Below are positions 45,525 to 49,615 of a stretch of 49,615 bases of DNA, piece by piece. A model generated the notes under the pieces. It was not told the origin of the DNA and did no database searches. It was given only the letters and a program-made list of their open reading frames with translations. Numbering within the stretch: the stretch's first letter is position 1; the number at the start of each line of letters is the position of its first letter. This stretch comes from Parabacteroides sp. (lineage in GTDB: Bacteria; Bacteroidota; Bacteroidia; Bacteroidales; Tannerellaceae), in NCBI GenBank assembly GCA_028707405.1, contig JAQWBH010000006.1:1-49615 (forward strand), written 5' to 3'. The position numbers and the translations under genes are program-made.

Positions 45525-47401
45525 ATGGTGTTTAATCAAGATACAGAATTGATGCAATTTTTGATGTTCGATTTTTTTTCGAACAATTCGAAGGGTGGGG
45601 CGTTGTATGATAAAAAAGGATATTTATTGTGTGCAAATCAGGTAATACTTGATGTTTTTCATATTTCAGATGTTAGCAATTCGGTTTTACAAAGAATATT
45701 TGATTTTCCTTTTATTTCTCAGTTTCAGATAGAACGTTTACTTCAGGGAGATGTGGTATCCGGTAAAATTCCTGTGAATTATCTAATAACGCCTGTGAAA
45801 GGTTCTGAAAAGCAGTTGATAGGCTATGTTTTGAGTCTGGATGATCATAATCCTAGTACATCGGATGATATGAAGTCAATATCATTTAAATCATTTGAAG
45901 GTGCATCCGATACAATCCTGCTTATTAACAAAAACTTTAAAATCATTCATATTATCGCTTATTCTTCCGAGACGTGTATTACTCCAGAGGCTTTAAATAA
46001 AGACATTGGCGATGTGCCGGGTTTTTGTTATCCTGATTATGCCAAAAAAAAATACGTGAATCAATAAAGAAGGCTTTTGATACTCAGGATACGGTTGATG
46101 TTGATTTAGTTATTCCCGGTCATTTGACTCATATGGTCTATTTTGATCTTCGCTGTGTGCCAATACAAGATCGTTTTGTTGTAGCCCATATTAAAAATGT
46201 AACAAAATTAAAGCAGAAAGAACAGGAAAATAAGTTGTTATCTAGACAGTTGAAGCAGACTCGTAAAATGGTAGAACTGGCACTTCACAATTCGAATGTA
46301 GTTCTTTATTCTTTTGATTTTCGGAAATGTGCTTCCTGTGATAAGATAAATTGTAATCATTGTTTTCAGTTTTATGGGAAGATAAACAAGTTGCTCGAAC
46401 ACAATCAGCATATTTGTCTGGGATTGGCAAAGGTTTCGCATCCGGAAGATTCACAGGATTTTTTCTTGCTCTTCAATACAATACGTTCCAGGAATCTGGA
46501 CGAGTATACAATGAACTTCCGTATGAAGACCGATGGGGGGGTGTTTCATAGTTTCGAAGTCTTAGGTAAAACATTGGAACGAGGTGCTGATGGTAAACCG
46601 GTGCTTATTGTAGGTTCTATTCTTGATAGCCAAAAGCATGTGGAATATGAGCAGTCGCTGATTAGTGCCAAAGAACGCGCAGAGACGGCAGAAAAGATGA
46701 AGTCGGCTTTTCTTGCTGACATGACTCATGAAATCCGTACACCACTAAATGCGATAGTGGGATTCTCTGATTTGTTGGGAGACGAGACCGATCCTCTTAT
46801 GCGTGATACTTATATTAATTTGATCAAAAGTAATAATGAATTATTGTTAAATCTGATAAACGATGTCTTGGATCTATCAAAGATTGAGGTTCGCATGATG
46901 AAGTTTGTTTATGAGAAAACCGCCTTGTTGACACTGATGAATGAGGCTTATAGTACGGTAAAGATGCGTATCAGTGGGGATATATTACTGGTAAATGATG
47001 GGGGCGAAGATATTTACATAAATATTGATCGGACACGCTTTTTGCAGATTTTGATAAATCTGCTAACCAATGCAGCCAAGAATACTTCACAGGGTTCGAT
47101 TCACATGGGTTATAAGAGAGAAGGAGAAATGGTTCGTTTTTATGTATCTGATACGGGTTGCGGAATTCCATCTACAGAGCTGGAGCATATTTTTGCCCGT
47201 TTTGTGCAGCTGGACGGACGCAAACAGGGCGTTGGTTTGGGGCTGGCAATATGTAAAGGTTTGGTTTCGCAGATGGGTGGACAGATATCTGCTATCTCTG
47301 AATTAGGCAAGGGATCTACATTCTATTTTACATTGCCTATTAATGGTAAGCCTGTGCCTGTGGAAGAGTCTAAGGATACATCCGTTATCAAATCTGATTG
47401 A
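45525..47401 (+). CDS. PAS-type sensor histidine kinase, interrupted by a frameshift
   Basis: Two frames together make one kinase of about 625 residues. The first (45525-46067) carries a PAS-like sensor part and ends soon after a run of nine A bases at 46044-46052. Adding one A restores a frame through the stop, reading KKKIRESIKKAFDTQ and continuing into the second frame. That frame holds another PAS-like region, the HisKA box DMTHEIRTPLNAIVGF with the phospho-accepting His, and the ATPase boxes NLLTNAAKNT, DTGCGIP and GVGLGLAICKG. No receiver domain or response-regulator gene is adjacent. The shift may be a sequencing error, a true mutation, or slippage-based switching. Confidence 0.88.
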
Positions 47402-47425
47402 TCCGGGTTTTATAATTGTACATAT

Positions 47426-47469
47426 AAAAAATGGTTTGCACCACGTTTCCGCAGAGTAAACCATTTTTT
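47426..47469. terminator. Bidirectional terminator between the kinase and hsp20 genes
   Basis: A 12-base stem (47426-47437 with 47458-47469) has the core AAATGGTTT / AAACCATTT with A and T tracts at its ends, between two convergent genes. Confidence 0.85.
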
Positions 47470-47487
47470 GTGTTATAACCGAACAGG

Positions 47488-47916
47488 TTATTTGATCTCA
47501 ATTATTTTAGCCGCTTTCTTGACTTCTTCCTCGGTCTTCTTTGGAATATTTATACTCAATACGCCATTTTCAACTTTGGCTTCGATTTTGTCTTTTACAA
47601 CATTTTCCGGCAGAACCATTGTCTGTTCGAATTTGCTGTATGAGAACTCGCGGCGCAGAAAACGACCATTCTTTTTGTTGTCGTTGTGTTCTTCCTTTTT
47701 TTCCATAGAGACTACCAGATTGTCGTTTTCATCGATACGGATGTTGAAGTCGTTCTTCGTCATTCCAGGGGCAGCCACTTCGACGTGATATTCTTTATCA
47801 GATTCTATTACGTTAATAGCTGGAGCTGTAGAGTTAGCCCTCATCATCCAATCATTGTCAAACAAATCATTGAAAACAAATGGTAACCAATTTTGATTTC
47901 TTCTCATCGGTGTCAT
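47488..47916 (-). CDS. Hsp20 / alpha-crystallin small heat-shock protein
   Basis: 142-residue cytoplasmic holdase chaperone. The short N-terminal arm (NQNWLPFVFNDLFDNDWM) precedes an alpha-crystallin domain from about residue 35 (EYHVEVAAPGMTKNDFNIRI) with the conserved loop NGVLSINIPKK near the end, and a short tail. The ATG at 47916 is chosen over an in-frame TTG at 47931, since MTPMRRNQNWLP matches the family start. A 500-base upstream region contains the palindromic array described separately. Confidence 0.94.
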   Translation of the reverse strand: MTPMRRNQNWLPFVFNDLFDNDWMMRANSTAPAINVIESDKEYHVEVAAPGMTKNDFNIRIDENDNLVVSMEKKEEHNDNKKNGRFLRREFSYSKFEQTMVLPENVVKDKIEAKVENGVLSINIPKKTEEEVKKAAKIIEIK

Positions 47917-48152
47917 AATACAGTCCTCCAATTATTTTAGTTAAACATTCAATCTATTTTTGCTTTCGTCTTATTTCTAATCTGAAAGCACTATATATAC
48001 TTCAAATCATATGCCAAAGCCTGAATAAGGAAAAAATGGCAGTTGTGCGGTAAAAATGACAGTTTTATGGGCATTGGATTTATCTTTTCAGCAGAAGAAT
48101 TTTTGTATAAGTTCCGAAGAATCTTTTTGTTTGTACTCACTTATTCCCTGAA

Positions 48153-48236
48153 TCACATATGTGGAACGGTCGTTCCACATATGTGAGCCGACCGTCTCAT
48201 ATAATATGGAACGATCGTCTCATATTATATGGGACG
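48153..48236. repeat. Tandem 22-23-base repeats forming two long palindromes
   Basis: Units start at 48155, 48177, 48199 and 48222, each an ATATnnTATG-like half followed by a GGAACGRTCGTYYC-like half. The units combine into two palindromes. 48153-48168 pairs with 48171-48186 over 16 perfect bases around a 2-base centre. 48193-48208 pairs with 48221-48236 over 16 bases with one G-T wobble, around a core containing ACGATCGT. They resemble neither a terminator (no T-run) nor a CRISPR (no spacers). Confidence 0.8.
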
Positions 48237-48372
48237 ATAGAAATATGGGGAGATTTACAGAAATATATCTTTACGTTTACTGAAACTTAATATATGCTTG
48301 GCATAGGATGTTTCAGTAGGACAATAAATAGTTAAATGTAGTATGTTCTTGATCTTCCTGACGTTTTAGGCA

Positions 48373-48408
48373 AAAAAAAGAGGCTTGCTGAAACAAGCCT
48401 CTTTTTTT
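48373..48408. terminator. Bidirectional terminator after the small secreted-protein gene
   Basis: A perfect 15-base stem (48373-48387 with 48394-48408) with core GAGGCTTG / CAAGCCTC, a 6-base loop and A/T runs on both ends. It ends the minus-strand SusD and small-protein transcript. Confidence 0.92.
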
Positions 48409-48445
48409 GTTATTATGAAATGAAAAATAAAGTTTCTAATATCCA

Positions 48446-48640
48446 CTATAGAATGTCATTTGAATTAGTGATCCAATAGAAAACACCATTTACTTCGACA
48501 TAACCTTCTAACTCTTCAGGATCTGTATATGTTCCAGCAAATGCTGGAGCATAGGGCTCTACATTTTTTGAAATGTAGTTTCCTGCAAACATTGTTATTG
48601 AGAGCAATGTAAAAGCTAATGTTAATACTAATCGTTTCAT
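48446..48640 (-). CDS. Small secreted protein of unknown function
   Basis: 64-residue protein. The ATG at 48640 opens a clear signal peptide (MKRLVLTLAFTLLSITMFAG). The mature part is about 44 residues, acidic and aromatic, with YAPAFAGTYTDPEELEGYVEVNG and a final FYWITNSNDIL. It has no cysteine and no domain I recognise. It starts 16 bases after the SusD stop and ends before a strong terminator, so it is the last gene of the SusD transcript. A role in that glycan system is inferred from position only. Confidence 0.65.
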   Translation of the reverse strand: MKRLVLTLAFTLLSITMFAGNYISKNVEPYAPAFAGTYTDPEELEGYVEVNGVFYWITNSNDIL

Positions 48641-48656
48641 AATATTTAAGTTTGAA

Positions 48657-49615
48657 TTAATTACCAAATGAAGGATATCCCGGATTCTGTGTCAAGTTGC
48701 TGTTTGATTGCCAAGCATCTTGAGAAATAGGGAATATTTTCAGATAGTCATCAGCTTTTCTGGCACAGCCGGATGAACTCCACATGCCTTCATCAAATAC
48801 ACCGAAACGGATATCATCCTGACGAGACATACATTCCCATGCAAACTCAAAGCGGCGTTCTAACATAACCTTATTTAAGTCAACTGTCGTATAGTCATGG
48901 TTACTGTTGCCATAAGCGCGTTCACGAATAATGTTTACGTATTTAGCTGCTTCTGCACCACTACCACCATTACGCAGAATGGCCTCGGCTTTCATCAGAT
49001 ATACATCTGCTAAACGGAAAATATGGTAATCATTTTCCATGGCACTCGACAAATCAGAAGCATAAACCCATTTGAAACAGCGTGCGCCATCTTCCTGGTT
49101 GACAGATCCCCATGTTGTACCATCGTATTCCGTTCCCGGAATCATAGTAACATCTACAGTATGATTCAACAAACGTCCGTGAGCGGTAACCAAGGCTTCA
49201 CCGGTTGTTTTGTTATACATTTGACCAGTCAAAAATGAACCACTGTAACGAGGATCGGTCGTATCAAATTCCTTTACATAATCCGGTTGAGCACAAACAC
49301 CATTCCAAGCTCCGTAAGTACCACCTAAAGCTAAATTGTCTAAGTAATGCAATGTACGGTTCATCATCTGGTTTTGATCGTTTGTATCGTTACTTGAGAA
49401 GCAAGCAGCGAAGATGGCTTCTTTAGAATTCTGGTTTTGAACGATGAAGTTATCCTTCCAATTGGTATTCAGCTGATAATAGCCTAAAGCTAGGATCTTA
49501 TCGCATGCATCGATTACATTTGTATAAGCGTTTGAAGAGTTTACACCCCATGCAGCTGCATTCAGATACAATTTGGCAAGAAGCATGTATGCTGTACCCT
49601 TTGTAAAGCTGCCAT
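48657..49615 (-). CDS. SusD/RagB-type glycan-binding lipoprotein, 5' part outside the window
   Basis: C-terminal 318 or so residues of a SusD protein; the open frame continues past 49615, so the start lies to the right. Family marks are AYMLLAKLYLNAAAWG (a TPR helix), DYHIFRLADVYLMKAEAIL, AAKYVNIIRERAYG, LLERRFEFAWECMSRQDDIRFG and the usual proline end ISQDAWQSNSNLTQNPGYPSFG. SusD proteins sit on the outer membrane and cap a SusC porin, which should be encoded further to the right on the same strand. Unlike the remnant at 41980, this copy shows no damage. Confidence 0.93.
   Translation of the reverse strand, partial: GSFTKGTAYMLLAKLYLNAAAWGVNSSNAYTNVIDACDKILALGYYQLNTNWKDNFIVQNQNSKEAIFAACFSSNDTNDQNQMMNRTLHYLDNLALGGTYGAWNGVCAQPDYVKEFDTTDPRYSGSFLTGQMYNKTTGEALVTAHGRLLNHTVDVTMIPGTEYDGTTWGSVNQEDGARCFKWVYASDLSSAMENDYHIFRLADVYLMKAEAILRNGGSGAEAAKYVNIIRERAYGNSNHDYTTVDLNKVMLERRFEFAWECMSRQDDIRFGVFDEGMWSSSGCARKADDYLKIFPISQDAWQSNSNLTQNPGYPSFGN

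Larger units (their letters stand above)
47917..48445. other. Long intergenic region upstream of hsp20
   Basis: No gene is supported in these 529 bases. They hold the hsp20 leader, a nested palindromic tandem array (48153-48236) and a bidirectional terminator (48373-48408). I could not place a confident -7/-33 pair for hsp20. Confidence 0.55.

Noticed and set aside
47468-47788. 106-codon frame antisense to hsp20
   Set aside because: It starts inside the terminator and runs antisense to a conserved alpha-crystallin domain.
48153-48236. Possible CRISPR array
   Set aside because: The units are directly adjacent with no unique spacers, and no cas genes are present in the window.

Overview
The window is chromosomal DNA of a Bacteroidales bacterium, of the Bacteroides / Parabacteroides / Dysgonomonas kind. 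The evidence is A+T-rich intergenic DNA, many promoters of the Bacteroidetes type (TTTG about 20 bases before TAnnTTTG), SusC/SusD-type proteins, families largely confined to this phylum (DUF4270, DUF4831, DUF5715, OMP_b-brl_3 receptors) and start sites with little Shine-Dalgarno signal. The genus cannot be fixed because there is no rRNA gene.

Layout. 1-7500 is accessory: a repeat-containing left edge, an AraC/GyrI regulator divergent from a flavodoxin-ferredoxin (EFR1) protein, a small zinc-ribbon protein, a broken acetyltransferase, a membrane-bound LytTR regulator, an OMP_b-brl_3 TonB-type receptor and a small outer-membrane barrel. 7561-10940 holds a DUF5131 protein, an ABC-F ATPase behind a striking leader (a 5-codon ORF plus mutually exclusive hairpins) and a small lipoprotein. 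11173-15985 is the oxidative TCA branch: aconitase, isocitrate dehydrogenase (with residues that predict NAD+ rather than NADP+ use) and citrate synthase, followed by a PqaA-like protein and a GH16 glucanase. 18403-23960 is housekeeping: tRNA-Tyr, ribH, a TPR protein, recF with a DUF721/DciA-like gene, and a deaminase / CtpA protease / fau cluster. 24343-28893 is a glycogen operon (debranching enzyme, GT4 glycosyltransferase, GH57 amylase). It converges on a DUF4270 lipoprotein and a half-length GlgA-like protein that lacks the usual ADP-glucose motif. panC-panD, a MATE pump, ffh, folD and tRNA-His follow.

36480-42400 contains an esterase remnant, a POT-family peptide transporter, DUF4831 and DUF5715 proteins, a thioredoxin and a collapsed SusC/SusD pair left from a lost polysaccharide-utilization locus. 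42389-47931 holds a divergent IMP dehydrogenase, an M64 peptidase, a PAS-type histidine kinase interrupted at a run of nine A bases, and an Hsp20 chaperone. The right edge has a nested palindromic repeat array, a tiny secreted protein and the 3' part of an intact-looking SusD gene that runs out of the window.

The best candidates for something not yet described are the ABC-F leader attenuator (8450-8623), the palindromic array at 48153-48236, the NAD-type signature in isocitrate dehydrogenase, and the truncated GlgA-like protein beside a complete glycogen operon. No CRISPR array, prophage, insertion sequence or integrase was seen.
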